Source of the DNA: Forficula auricularia
Lineage: Eukaryota; Arthropoda; Insecta; Dermaptera; Forficulidae
DNA: 64,000 nt
NCBI GenBank assembly: GCA_024734495.1
Contig: JALMQS010000816.1
Span: 6,039,171-6,103,170, forward strand
Direction of reading: 5' to 3'
In this document: one piece after another, positions 53,735 to 64,000 of the stretch
How the letters are laid out: every line of letters starts with the position of its first letter
How positions within the stretch are numbered: the first letter of the stretch is position 1
Position numbers and translations under genes: made by a program
The notes under the pieces: generated by a model
The model's input: only the letters and a program-made list of their open reading frames with translations
What the model was told of the DNA's origin: nothing
Database searches by the model: none

Positions 53735-54708
53735 TAAAACCGACTCAAAAAAATTAAATGCAACAAATAAAATAATAAAACTCAAAAATAAAATAAAATA
53801 CACTATAAGGTATAAAATAATAATCTAATTTAGTTACAACTAAACGACGAAATATTTACATGAAATCACTTTTTGAAGTCGGTGCCAAACATATACATTT
53901 TATTAATCAAACTCGACGGATTTTACTTAGTACGATTGGCGGGTACGCTCGCTTATATAGTTTGTTTAGCACCGACTTCAAAAAGTGATTTCATGTAAAT
54001 ATTTCGTCGTTTAGTTGTAACTAAATTAGATTATTATTTTATACCTTTTAGTGTATTTTATTTTATTTTTGAGTTTTATTATTTTATTTGTTGCATTTAA
54101 TTTTTTTGAAGTCGGTTTTATTTATTTTTTATAAAAATTATTTTTATTTTTCTCTTTTTAGTGATGTTATTAATAGTGACTTAATATAATACCTTGCATG
54201 CATCTCGTAAGAGAAAGGGTCGGGCGAATGAATCAGAAAATGATAATAAAATTAAATTCATAAATATAGAAATTCTCTAGAAAAGTTTGCGGGTTTTAAA
54301 TGAACGTTTTAAGATTGATTTTTTTATAAAAGATTTTATTTATTATAATTTCGATTATTTGCTCATAAGAATTGGATATTTACGTTAATTCGTCATTGAT
54401 CATATCATCAGAACTTAACCAAATTAATATGGGATCACCCCTAAGGTACCCTCTTTCCAATATAAAAATAATCATCAAAATCAGTTCATAAACAAAGAAG
54501 TTATGCCTAAACAAACATAGCAAAAAGGGTCCAATACCAATGAAAATAAAGTAAAAAAGTGACCAATCGGAAACTAGACTGAACCCAATACAAAAAAATA
54601 ATCAAAATCGGTTCACAATTGGCGAAGATACTTATCATGTAAAATAGACAAAAAAAAAAATCAGTCGAATTGAGTGAGAACCTCCTCCGTTTTTGAAGTC
54701 GGTTAAAA
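53735..54708 (-). mobile_element. Family F copy 4
   Basis: On the minus strand it begins at 54708 with AACCGACTTCAAAAACGGAG and ends near 53735 with GAGTCGGTTTTATTT. The internal palindrome lies at about 53860-54010 (CACTTTTTGAAGTCGGTGCC facing its inverse) with the core TACGATTGGCGGGTACG. It is the best preserved copy in the minus orientation. Non-coding. Confidence 0.83.
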
Positions 54709-55994
54709 ACAAAGTTTACTTTGGAAATACTTAGTGCTAAAAAAGAAATATGTAAGGGAAGTCTTGAATTTTCTAAAAATTTAATAATTTAATTAATAAT
54801 CTTAATAAAGATGTGATAAGCATTGATTTTTTTTTTGCTTTTTTTCAGATAAAATGAGTCCATAACTTCCCGGTGCAAATTTGCATAGCCATTTCAACCC
54901 TGTTTCTGAATAATATCCATCGGATTAAAATTTTAATTTGTTTTTTGATTTTGAAAGAGTCTCGTTTTACTTTTGAGCGGGAAATTTCAAATCTCTATCA
55001 ACTCTCTGACAGACTTTAACCTTGACTTTATTTTATCAGAAATCAGACTAAAAATAAATATTGAATTTTTTTATTAGAGAGAATCTGCTTATTAACTTGT
55101 CTTAAAATAAGGAAAAAAGGACTAGGTTCTACTATTTAAGAAAGAGAAAGGCTTTCTAGTATATTTAGATATCTATTTGAATATGAATTAAACCTTATTA
55201 AATAGAGAATCTAACGAAATGCTAACTTCTTTTTAAATAAGAAAACATGTTTATAAAAAGAAAGGGACATATGTCAATTATAGACTAAACAAATAATTAT
55301 TATTTATTTTTTGAATTCCAATATTTACCAATTGACCCCCTTGTTGCTGAGTCCATCCATCAGATTTTTTTTACGATTATAGTATCTTCATGGCGATTCT
55401 CCATTCAAATCAACTATAGATGTTCTAATTTGTAGATTACTTAAGTTAGTAGTTTTTAACTGCTGAAATTTGAAGAAAAAGAAAACACTGAAAAATTAGC
55501 CTTGATGGATTTTCGAAAAATTTTAGTTTAATCAATCTCTATGTCTGCAAAAATTTTGCTTGAAATTTTGATTTTGAACTTGTTATAAGACTATACTCTT
55601 TACTTTCACATATATCATGTAATGTTAAGTATTTTAGTATTGCTTTTTCTTCCTCTAACTTGGCAAACCTTAGGTTTAAAAATTCGCAAAAATTCCTAGT
55701 CGGAATGATATCCTAAAAATTAATTTGGTTGCTATTTAATAGTTAGCTCGTATAACATGAAAAAATCTACGGAATTCTCACAATGTATGTTTATTTGATT
55801 GTAGATTATATAAAGTCTGGGTTTTATTAAGCTAGCTTGTGCCTTGTACTGTTTTAATAAAAATAATAAAAATCTATATTACCTACTAGAGTAGCTTTAC
55901 TAAGCTATTTCACGATAATATTGAAGTAATTTGTACTTACCAATAGAATTACTTGTGATTATAAAAATGACAAACAAATATAAAGTATATAATC
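54709..55994. other. AT-rich unassigned stretch
   Basis: No reading frames, element ends or RNA genes are recognisable. Confidence 0.4.
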
Positions 55995-56060
55995 ATATAA
56001 ATAAATACAAATCTTTTAAAAACAATATTCAAACGTTTCGGGAATTTTTTTTATTTAGTT
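55995..56060. repeat. Family U fragment
   Basis: AATAAATACAAATCTTTTAA, ACAATATTCAAACG and TTTCGGGAATTTTT repeat the arm seen at 20-135 and 5955-6020. Only one arm is present. Confidence 0.5.
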
Positions 56061-57602
56061 ATACCTATTATAAAAACTATCAATATATTTTTTCAATATA
56101 AGTATAATCATAATCATTTGTTTAAAGAAAACATTCTTTGAGATGGAGAATATCTAAATATTAATATATAACTATTTATTTTATTCATTCAAATATTTAA
56201 TTTTACATACATATAATAAGAACACCCAAATTCCGTAAATAATTATTAAGATCCTTATTAAAACTGAAAATTCCTTTAAATGATTTTTTTTTAAGAAGAT
56301 TCCAATGTATTCAAACAAATTAAATATCAGCAATTCTCGATCGCTCTTTAATTTGGTGTGGGAATATCGTAGCATGCATTGAATCGCTCTCCCAAGAATG
56401 GCACGGTTATTATAACTCGAATTACAGGTAATAGGCCTCCATTTGCTCGATCATGATCTCATTTAAAATTCCAAAGTAATAGCACACCGTCGTCGCCAAG
56501 CGATCATATATACCAAAAATGTATGGAGTCACTTGGGAACACATCTCGAGAGAGGAGATTTTATTGGAAAATATTTCTTAAGCGAACAAAGACTGATTAC
56601 AAGAATAAATTTTATAAATATTTCTTATATTCTTCTACACTTGACAACGATTCATGAAATGGGGTTAGTGTTTTGATTTTATTCATTTAAAAAATCGTTG
56701 AATAGCTTGAGATGGAAACTCGAGAATTTTTATAATGCTATTGGTATCGTCAGTTGGTAAACAGCGCTTACTGGTGGTCAAAATAAAAACTAACACATGC
56801 GGGTCATATTATTTTTATAAAGAGAATTATTTAAAAAATAAGATATATTATTAGTTTGTTTATTTTTAATAGATTGTTGTTTACTATTTTATTCAATATT
56901 AAGTGCTTTATTTAAATATTCTTCGTCATCTCAATTTTGAAAAATTATCCTCGGCATGATTAATAACTGTGCAGCTTACCCGTTTGTTTTAGTTATATTT
57001 TTGACCACGAGATTGCATTGTGGCAAGAGAGAAGAAACACTTACCAATTGCTAAAAAGTGTAACATAGTAGTCAGGATTGACTCTTAATCGTAAAAAAAA
57101 GAGAAATTTTTTTTAAGGGTTTATTTGAATTCGAATTTGTGGTGCTTGGATCTTTGAAAAATGTATGTTGAAGGAAACACTAAGAAAGGAAGAATATTCC
57201 GGTTTCTAAAATTCTTAAGGATAAAACAGTTCGTGAATGTGTTTGCTCGATTAGTATTCAGTTCAACCTCAATGGGAATAGTTGAAAATGTTTCGTACTT
57301 TAGGCATTAGGAGAAATTCTTAACCATATCTCGTCAAAACAAAAACCATGATAGTATCTAATAAAATAGAAGAACGAAATTGTTTTCCAATGAGCCAGTT
57401 AAATAGAGTTTTTTTTGGTTGATTCTGAATTGAATCCAAGGTGACAGAAGATGCATATATTCACAAATTCAAGTCATAATATTCGAATATAGATTTTACA
57501 TCTTCTTTAGGGCAAGGTTTTTTAGGATTTTTATTAAAAATACAGTTAACAAAGAAGAAATAAATAGTTTTTGAGAAAATTGTTATAACTAGTAACAGAA
57601 AT
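56061..57602. other. Unassigned stretch
   Basis: A frame at 56181-56375 (minus) has no recognisable content. 56430-56560 is slightly less AT-rich. No repeat families were matched. Confidence 0.4.
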
Positions 57603-57780
57603 AGTAGGGAATTGAAAAACATTTTTATTAAATGGGCCAGACGTTTCGTCAGTTTATTCTGAATTCCTCAGTGGCCCATTTTATCTCTAAGGAAGTTAGA
57701 ATAAACTGACAAAACATCTTTTTTTTGCACATTTAATAATAAAACTCTGTGTTTTTAATTTTTTCCAGTTCCCTGCCTAG
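57603..57780. mobile_element. Family K MITE, copy 2
   Basis: ATTTTTATTAAATGGGCCAG and ACGTTTCGTCAGTTTATTCT are mirrored by AGAATAAACTGACAAAACAT and an ATTTAATAATAAAACTCTG block. Outer parts AGTAGGGAA and TTCCCTGCCTA also pair. It differs from copy 1 at many positions, including AGTTTATTC for GATTTATTT. The 3' edge touches the next MITE. Confidence 0.78.
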
Positions 57781-57918
57781 TAGCACAATGTTTCAAACTA
57801 TATAGTAACTATATTCTCGACATCTATATAGGCACTATATAGTTCCTTTTGTGAAACCTAACCTAGAAAATTCTCCTCATAAGTTAGTTACTATATATTT
57901 TGAAACATTGTGCTCTAC
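57778..57918. mobile_element. About 135-bp MITE (family L)
   Basis: AGCACAATGTTTCAAACTAT at 57782 faces ATATTTTGAAACATTGTGCT ending at 57914, giving about 30-base inverted ends. TAGTAACTA and TAGTTACTA continue the pairing. The element abuts family K copy 2; TAGTAG at the left and CTACTA at the right may be part of the ends or a target duplication. Confidence 0.78.
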
Positions 57919-58049
57919 TATACCTGTTACTAATTTACTATTGATGGGAATGATGCAACATTGTTATAAATGTTTAGGTATCAGAACGAAAAATAAATCA
58001 ACTGGTGTGATCGCCACACGACTTTCACATTATTTGAAATCATGGCAAC

Positions 58050-58175
58050 ACTCTTAATTTACTCCCCCCTTCCTTTATTTCAATTTGATTAAAATGTATA
58101 CACGACTAATAACTAATGACACTTGATAAGTACATAAATTTAAAAAAATCTCTAGTGCCGTTTTTGAGAAAATAA
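58050..58175 (+). mobile_element. Helitron-type fragment, middle part
   Basis: CCTTCCTTTATTTCAATTTG, the AATAACTAATGACACTTGAT block and GTGCCGTTTTTGAGAAA match 14550-14665 in order. Both ends of the element are missing. Confidence 0.65.
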
Positions 58176-58257
58176 AAAAAAAAGGAAAAAAATCTTTCAT
58201 TTAAATTGGATTTGGAGATCAAGCGTAAACTTGTAAGTAACATAAAAGGTAATTGTA

Positions 58258-58345
58258 TTCCAGAATTCAAAAATTGATTGTCAAATTTATAATAATTAGT
58301 AGAGATTGTGGTGTTGGTGCAATTTATAATGTTGAAATTAGAAAA
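58258..58345 (-). repeat. Short interspersed repeat, related to the 37436 insertion
   Basis: On the minus strand TTGCACCAACACCACAATCT with CTACTAATTATTATAAATTT resembles the 3' part of the insertion at 37436-37570. A more diverged relative is at 23745-23785. Confidence 0.5.
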
Positions 58346-58608
58346 CTTCTAAAAGTCAATTTCTAGAATTATGGAACTAGTACTTTTCAATAGGTATAAG
58401 CATGGCCATAATCAGTAATGGTCAGGGTCAGCTGTCCCTCCCCTCCTTCTAGACGCAAAATGATTCTTGAAAACTTTAATTTAAATGAAAAAAAAATATA
58501 AATACTTACTGAAAATTAACTAATGAAAGTAAATTTGATTATTATTTATCTTTAATATTCTTTTAGTTAATTTAATTTTTTTAAATTTCTTATAGTTAAT
58601 CTATTGAA

Positions 58609-58741
58609 GGGGACAATAAAAGAAGTGTATCTTCTGCTTGAAGAACACATTTTTAATTTATTTATAAAGAGACTATAGTTTCGTTATAAATAAATTAAAA
58701 ATTTATTTTTTCCAGCAGAAGGCACCCTCTTTATTGTCACC
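58609..58741. mobile_element. Family J, internally deleted short form
   Basis: The ends GGGGACAATAAAAGAAGTGT and CCCTCTTTATTGTCACC and the inner arm blocks (CTTCTGCTTGAA, TTTATTTATAAAGAGACTAT) match 40640-41359. The two arms are joined almost directly at 58680, and the interior is gone. Confidence 0.8.
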
Positions 58742-58799
58742 TTCAATTTATAAAAATTCTGCTACTCTCGGAAAAAAAGAAACTTTCAATTTAATTTAT

Positions 58800-58866
58800 T
58801 TGTAATCCTCAGTTTCTTCTTGGACCTGCCCTCCCCATCTAAACAAAAACCTGGATCCGCCCTTGG
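58800..58866 (-). mobile_element. Possible transposon terminus
   Basis: On the minus strand AAGGGCGGATCCAGGTTTTT is followed by GATGGGGAGGGCAGGTCC, the style of several insect element ends and similar to 48873-48911. No partner is visible. Confidence 0.4.
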
Positions 58867-59544
58867 GTATATGGGAAAGTAAAAATATATACGGTAAATC
58901 AGTAACCTTCTCAATATATTAATTATATTATTAAGGAAATCATTTAAACCATAGAAAATTAATGCCAAGTCAATTTGTCTTGCTGCCATTCATTAAATGG
59001 ATTATAAATTAATAAGAATGTTGTCAATAATAAATATATTAATATACCTATAGGTACATTTGACAAATTAATGACTAATTTTTTTCTTCTAATTGTATAC
59101 CTTATAAATTATTACTCCATAAATATATAAGTTATATAGAATAATGATTGATTCAACCAAAGCCAAAGGACAATTCAAGGATTTCGTCTATAAATATTGC
59201 ATCTCTGTCTCTTTATCATACGTTAACACATCACGTCAACAGACCTCAACGTAGTTTCTATCACGCTTTTAACTAATCACGCGAGAAAGTATCACGATGT
59301 TACTCACCGTGATTTTCATCTAGTTTATATCTCGGACTTGGCAGAAGAAATTTAATACTCCGGATTAAAGTTGTTAACAAGTAACAAGTATTTTATACAA
59401 TACAAACGTTTAAATGGAGCTGTTTTCATTACATAATTGCCAATCTTTGTTTTTGTTTATTAGAAAATGTTAAACTCATATTTACATAAAGTTACACTAT
59501 TATAATTATAATCTTCAGCTTCATTATCATAGAGTATACCAGTA
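58867..59544. other. AT-rich unassigned stretch
   Basis: 59215-59345 is slightly less AT-rich and looks single-copy. No features recognised. Confidence 0.4.
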
Positions 59545-60060
59545 TGCGAGACGTATAAATTACGTCACACAGTAAGGGGGGAGAGGCACCTCAGATTTGT
59601 AACAAAATGTGACAGGGGGGGGAGGCGGGGGCGGTGATCTTAAAAAATTGTGATGTCACAAAAGATCAAATTAAAATTTTTTTTTAATTTTCAATTATAT
59701 CTTTTAGATTTCAGGTTATTATTAATCCAATCTGAAAATAAATTTAGACAAAAAATTGTAAGCAAGAAATTTTTAGCAAAAACAGTTTTTTCAAATAAAT
59801 AAACCATTTTCTTATAATTAAGGATTCAATCCCTAAAGATATATGTTTGTTTATAAATATGTTATTATTATTTTTTCAACAAAGACTAATTTGTTTAAGA
59901 TAATGGGTTTATTATTAGAGGGTATAAAAGTGATAGTGTGACGTCACAATTCAGGAGTGGATCAATGAAAATGTAACAGAATGTGACACAGGGGGAGGGA
60001 GGTCTAAAAATCTTGAAATTCGTGTGACGTACCATGATTTATGAACAGCCCCTGTACAAT
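59545..60060. repeat. Repeat with two G-rich direct segments
   Basis: TAACAAAATGTGACAGGGGG (59600) and TAACAGAATGTGACACAGGG (59973) begin two direct segments. Each has a G-rich stretch, then TCTTAAAAAATTGTGATGTC or TCTTGAAATTCGTGTGACGT. The outer edges are GTATAAATTACGTCACAC and GTGTGACGTACCATGATTTA with ATGAACAGCCCCT. This combination is common at insect element edges in my experience, but the superfamily is unclear. Confidence 0.5.
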
Positions 60061-61547
60061 ACTAAGACTGGTTTGACGTACACCACTCGTATCTGCGATA
60101 CCATAGGTATTTTAGGTATTTCGGAGCCCCGGATAATACTATATTGATATTAAAAGTCCTTTATCATTATTTATTGACTCCATGTGTGGCAAATTTGCTA
60201 AGCTCGGGTCGGTCCTAGTCGGCCCATTTTGGCAACAGTATTTGCCAAAACTTCCAAATGGCCTACGCCATGTACGTATTTGAATATTCGAAATCGTATA
60301 ACCTACCTTAATAAAATTTGTTGATTCCGGTATCTAAAAATTAGTCGACACAAATATAATATAAAATTCATAAGAATTTACTTCTAAAATATCTATAAGG
60401 ATGTAATAAATTTTTAATTGTATATAGGTACCTATATATATATATATATATATATAGTGAATGTAATAAACAAAATGTTTGATGTTTTACTTTTATGACA
60501 CCTTTTATAGTTGCAACAAAAATTGTTCTTAGGTTTATACCTAGTACATATAAAGAAATTTAAAATAATAAAGGTGTAATTTATAGTTGAAGTTTAATTT
60601 TACATATTAATAATTATTATTGTAAATATTATTAGTTATTATTAAAGAATTCACTGAAGAATAATTTATAAGAATTTTCTGGTTAGCCCAACTATAGGCA
60701 GCTTAAGGAATTTCACATTAAAAATGCTAAAAAAAAATAGTTATTTCAGCTTATTTGATTTAAAATATTATAGCTAATGAGCTAAATACCCCACCATAGT
60801 TTATATGAATAAACTGCACATTTACGCTAAGTTCGATCTAATTAGTTCAAATTGCTATATCACCATAGTTTACAAACAGCATACAGAGTCTTGAAAAAGT
60901 TGTCACTTTTTCATTTGATCTCTAAAATTTAAGAAATAATAAAATCTTCAAAACTTGAAAATAATTAGTAAATCTCTAATTTCGCATATTTTGCTATAAG
61001 CTCGCCCCATATCTTGAAAAAAAGAGTTCTCTCTCTTTCTCTTGACTTTTAAACAATTTCAATTATGCAATTATCTAAATTGATATGTTATTCATTTTAA
61101 TTTGAATTCTAAGTGTTGAACGTGTTTGCATGCCATCTAATCGCACACTCTTCCCGCAACTCAGCGCATGCGTGGGAAAAGCTAAAATATCATAATTTGG
61201 GATAATTTGATAATCGTCATAACACGATATCCTAGTCAGGTTTAATAATCCAGAGAAGAGAGATTATGGGTTTTTATATTAAATACTCGTATTTCGAATA
61301 TTCGAAAAATTAATTTGCTTTAAGCGAATCATAGAAATGCAAATTTTTATTCATTATTATTGAATCACGCAATTAATTAACATTTTCTAAATACAATGAT
61401 TTAATAAGAAATAAAATATTAGCCATCTCATAATTGGTTAATTCAAGCAAGTCAAAACACAATAATACCTAATATCTAGGCGCGTTGATAGGACATCTTA
61501 TTTGATTCTAGAGTATTACCTCACTGAAATTCAAAAGATAATTATCT
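60061..61547. other. Unassigned stretch with a (TA)n run
   Basis: A (TA)n run of about 24 bases is at 60433-60456. 60190-60290 is of mixed composition, and 61130-61175 contains a CATGCGTGGGAAAAGC block. No gene recognised. Confidence 0.4.
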
Positions 61548-62114
61548 ATTAAACAAAAATTTCTCCCTGTTAACTTAACAATCTATTCCAGTAGAGTTTT
61601 ATACGCTGATTATCATGCAATTTTCCGATTTTTTACAGCACATCAGGAGTTTTGAGATATTATCGGTCAAATTGACGAAAAAGACCATTTGATCTATTTT
61701 CGAGACCATCAAAATATTTTGTTGACCTAATAGAAAACGGCTTCCTCTTTGATTTTCAAATCATTACTTGTTTTTAGCTCAATTAGAACTCGAGTTTTAA
61801 CTAAAAATTAAAACTACGTGAATATATAAAGGATAATGAACATAGATAAAAACATAAGGTCTTAGTTTTTTAGTTATAACTCGAGTTCTAATCGAGCTAA
61901 AAACAAGTAGTAATTTGAAAATCAAGGATGAAGCTGTTTTCTATTACGTCAACAAAATATTTTGATTTCAAATATTGCTGTTTAATATTTAATATGGCTC
62001 GAAAATGGTTCAAAATTCTGAGGTGTTGTAAAAAATTGGAAAATTGCATGAAAATCTGTGTATAAAACTATTGTAATCCATTGTTAGGTTTACGGGGGAA
62101 AATGTTTGTTTAAT
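61548..62114. repeat. Palindrome of about 565 bp
   Basis: Mirror blocks are AGAGTTTTATAC/GTATAAAACT, ATGCAATTTTCC/GGAAAATTGCAT, CAAAATATTTTGTTGAC and its inverse, and CTCAATTAGAACTCGAGTTT with its inverse. The centre lies near 61835. The right arm has about 30 additional bases near 61975-62000. The arms end in TTAAACAAA/TTTGTTTAA. Non-coding foldback; its right edge adjoins the LINE remnant. Confidence 0.83.
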
Positions 62115-62124
62115 TTTTGTCGAG

Positions 62125-62864
62125 CAGTGTAATGTATCAATGGGTGTCACTATGGAGTCTGACCTCTCTTGGAATGAACAAATTACGTCTGATGTAAGTC
62201 AGCTGATTGCAAGCTTGACTTTATATATCTTCAGCCCCAGACGCTATTTTACGCCTAATTAATTTCTTATCCTGAAAAGGCTCAAGTCCCCGGCTGAATA
62301 TGGCTCGCATCTGTAGTCAGAGGAAAGCATTCTCTTGCCATCCTGGATACAATTCAGAAAAGATTAATTACACTATTAGGACTTGAGGCCATATCTCATT
62401 TACTTGATTCCTTGGCTCTCCTCAGAACTGTTAGCGCCCTCTAACACTACTATAAATACTAGCATGCTGTTTATTATGACGAGTTAAGGTCAATCTTAAG
62501 CCTGATTTGCAAAATAAATAAATAAAAACGTCCCAAATCGGATAAGAATCGAATCAAACATTTCGGAAAATTGTTTACTCCCATGATAGACCGAGAGCTA
62601 GTGAACATTTTGGACCATTATTTCAGAATACAAATAACATATCACATACTGTAGTGTGATCAGCACACACCCCTAAAGTGAAATTCTTAATCGCCGAATC
62701 CAGTCGTTTTTAGGGGTAAATGACCACTATATGGTATAGAGTGGAACACCTTGCTTACTGCCACCGACTTTCGCGCGACCTACAACCTTTAACTGTTCAA
62801 GACTCACATCCATAGATTCTTCGACTCCAACCCAGCCCATAAAATAAAAAAATAAATAAATAAA
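62125..62864 (+). pseudogene. Decayed jockey/CR1-type LINE, C-terminal RT part and 3' end
   Basis: Frame pieces in order are MGVTMESDLSWNEQI at about 62140, PAEYGSHL near 62295-62315, LDTIQKRLITLLGLE at 62344-62388, WNTLLTATDFRATYNL at 62742-62789 and LFKTHIHRFF shortly after. These are the 'LGVxxDxxLSW', 'EYxSHLW', 'LDxIQxRxxxLxG' and 'WNxLPxxxFxxxYNLxxFK' segments of jockey-type polymerases. Stops and frameshifts separate them. An (A)n/(AAATA)n tail at 62839-62864 marks the probable 3' end. The catalytic core lies upstream and is absent. Confidence 0.8.
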
Positions 62865-64000
62865 GACAATAATTTAAATAGCTAGTCAGACAAATAGTTA
62901 AAAAAGAAAAATCATAGCAAATAAAATTTGAAAACAACGGCATTTACAAAATCATCGGTGAGCAGTTTTTAGAAGTTAAAGTCTTATTCCCAAATACCCG
63001 AAAAATTCAAGCCCCCAATTTTTGAATATTTATCCATTTAGTGAGTACCTCTTTTATAGTAAATTTCAGTTCTCTTCATCATATATTTCCATTTTATATT
63101 TCAATACCTACACTCCCTCCAATGTTAGGCCCGATTTCAATCAAAATTCAGTGAGTCCTAATTCTCAATATATAACATTTCCTAATTTTTGAGCCCTGTT
63201 TTAAATTAAGATTTTTTCAGTTGTTTTTGTAAAATTCCCAAAACAAAAAAAGTACTCGAGTGAAACGTACCGTGTAAAAGTTCCTAATTTTACTTCAAAT
63301 TTTTATTCAATTTAAAAAAATTGTATTAGTGTTACTTCTTCCTGTAGGTCAACTGTCTGCCCTCCACTTTGTATCAAATAAAACTAACCATAGTGGTATT
63401 TGATTGGAATTGTATAATGTTGGTTGAAGGTTTAAATCCTTCTCGGCTCTCACTATAATACGCACACTAATGTAAGTAATATAAAATTATTTATAAATAT
63501 TATTTGTTAATACAATTTTAATAAATATTGATGTGATATTTATTTATTTTTATTATGAAAGTTTCTACATAAACATATATTAAATGGCTCTAGATCTACT
63601 TACATTTTAACAGCAAAATTTATTTTTATTTACAAGATAGTAACCGAAAAGCTTCACTCGAAACCCGTTTATATGTTGAGAACTCAGTCATGTCCACGGC
63701 TTTTTACTTGTGATCGTATATTTCACCTTTTTACTTTTAGAATATAAACATGGAAAAATATTTGATATTAAATGTCATTTTTCTGCTTTGTATCCTAATA
63801 TATTACTGCTAGCAAAGTGTGAAAATTCTATATTGGTTTAACTGTGTGGATATAAATACCATATATTATATAGGTTTATTTCAAGCAAGAAAAGCAAAGA
63901 TACGTTTTTTATTGTTGTGAACTTTTAATCTAAAGACCTCAACAAAAAATAATTTATTATATTAGTTTTTATTAGAAATGAATAAAGAAATGATGTGTAC
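62865..64000. other. AT-rich unassigned stretch
   Basis: No frames, repeat ends or RNA genes are recognised up to the window edge. 63340-63460 is slightly less AT-rich. Confidence 0.4.

Noticed and set aside
56740..56790. tRNA D-arm-like words (GTCAGTTGGTAAACAGCGC)
   Set aside because: No B box or T arm follows, and no cloverleaf can be drawn.

Overview
The window is non-coding, strongly A+T-rich eukaryotic DNA packed with transposon debris, and I recognise no exon of a host protein gene. An arthropod, most likely an insect, is suggested by the mix of elements: a decayed mariner transposase, a 5'-truncated RTE-type LINE, two decayed jockey/CR1-type LINE tails, Helitron ends beginning TCTATACTT, a tRNA-type SINE and very many short inverted-repeat elements (MITEs and foldbacks). 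I cannot name the species; a beetle is only a guess.

Layout. 1-5 kb: 109-118-bp and 182-bp tandem arrays around a small palindrome. 5-7 kb: a MITE with clean ends, then a nest in which a repeat called family E here was interrupted by a foldback MITE (family U) and by a truncated RTE LINE. 7.9-8.5 kb: Helitron pieces and a G-rich block. 9-9.9 kb: a 127-bp array. 12-14.7 kb: a MITE, a jockey-type RT remnant and a Helitron copy. 16.3-17.8 kb: first copy of family F (ends and core built on ACCGACTTC) and a foldback MITE (family G). 18.6-20 kb: a G+C-rich island and the mariner remnant. 20.8-25.6 kb: a Helitron copy, then three long palindromes almost back to back. 26-31 kb: second F copy, another palindrome, Helitron ends and small MITEs. 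30.9-34.5 kb: a compound inverted structure of family E with 119-bp satellite arrays and a palindrome centre without spacer. 36-42 kb: third F copy, a MITE carrying a younger insertion, and two foldbacks (J and T). 44-47 kb: a SINE and a tRNA-like pseudogene. 50-55 kb: a palindrome, a short E copy, a G+C-rich promoter-like patch, small foldbacks and the fourth F copy. 57-62.9 kb: clustered MITEs, a palindrome and a second jockey-type RT remnant.

None of the coding remnants is intact. The mariner lacks its catalytic domain, and the three LINE remnants carry frameshifts or stops and keep only C-terminal parts of the polymerase. The short elements would have depended on enzymes supplied from elsewhere. 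Several families occur two to five times here (E, F, G, J, K, U, the Helitron, the 182-bp unit), so copies can be compared to infer boundaries, internal deletions and order of insertion. Family letters are labels used only in this report. All boundaries were read by eye and most inverted-repeat ends may be off by several bases.
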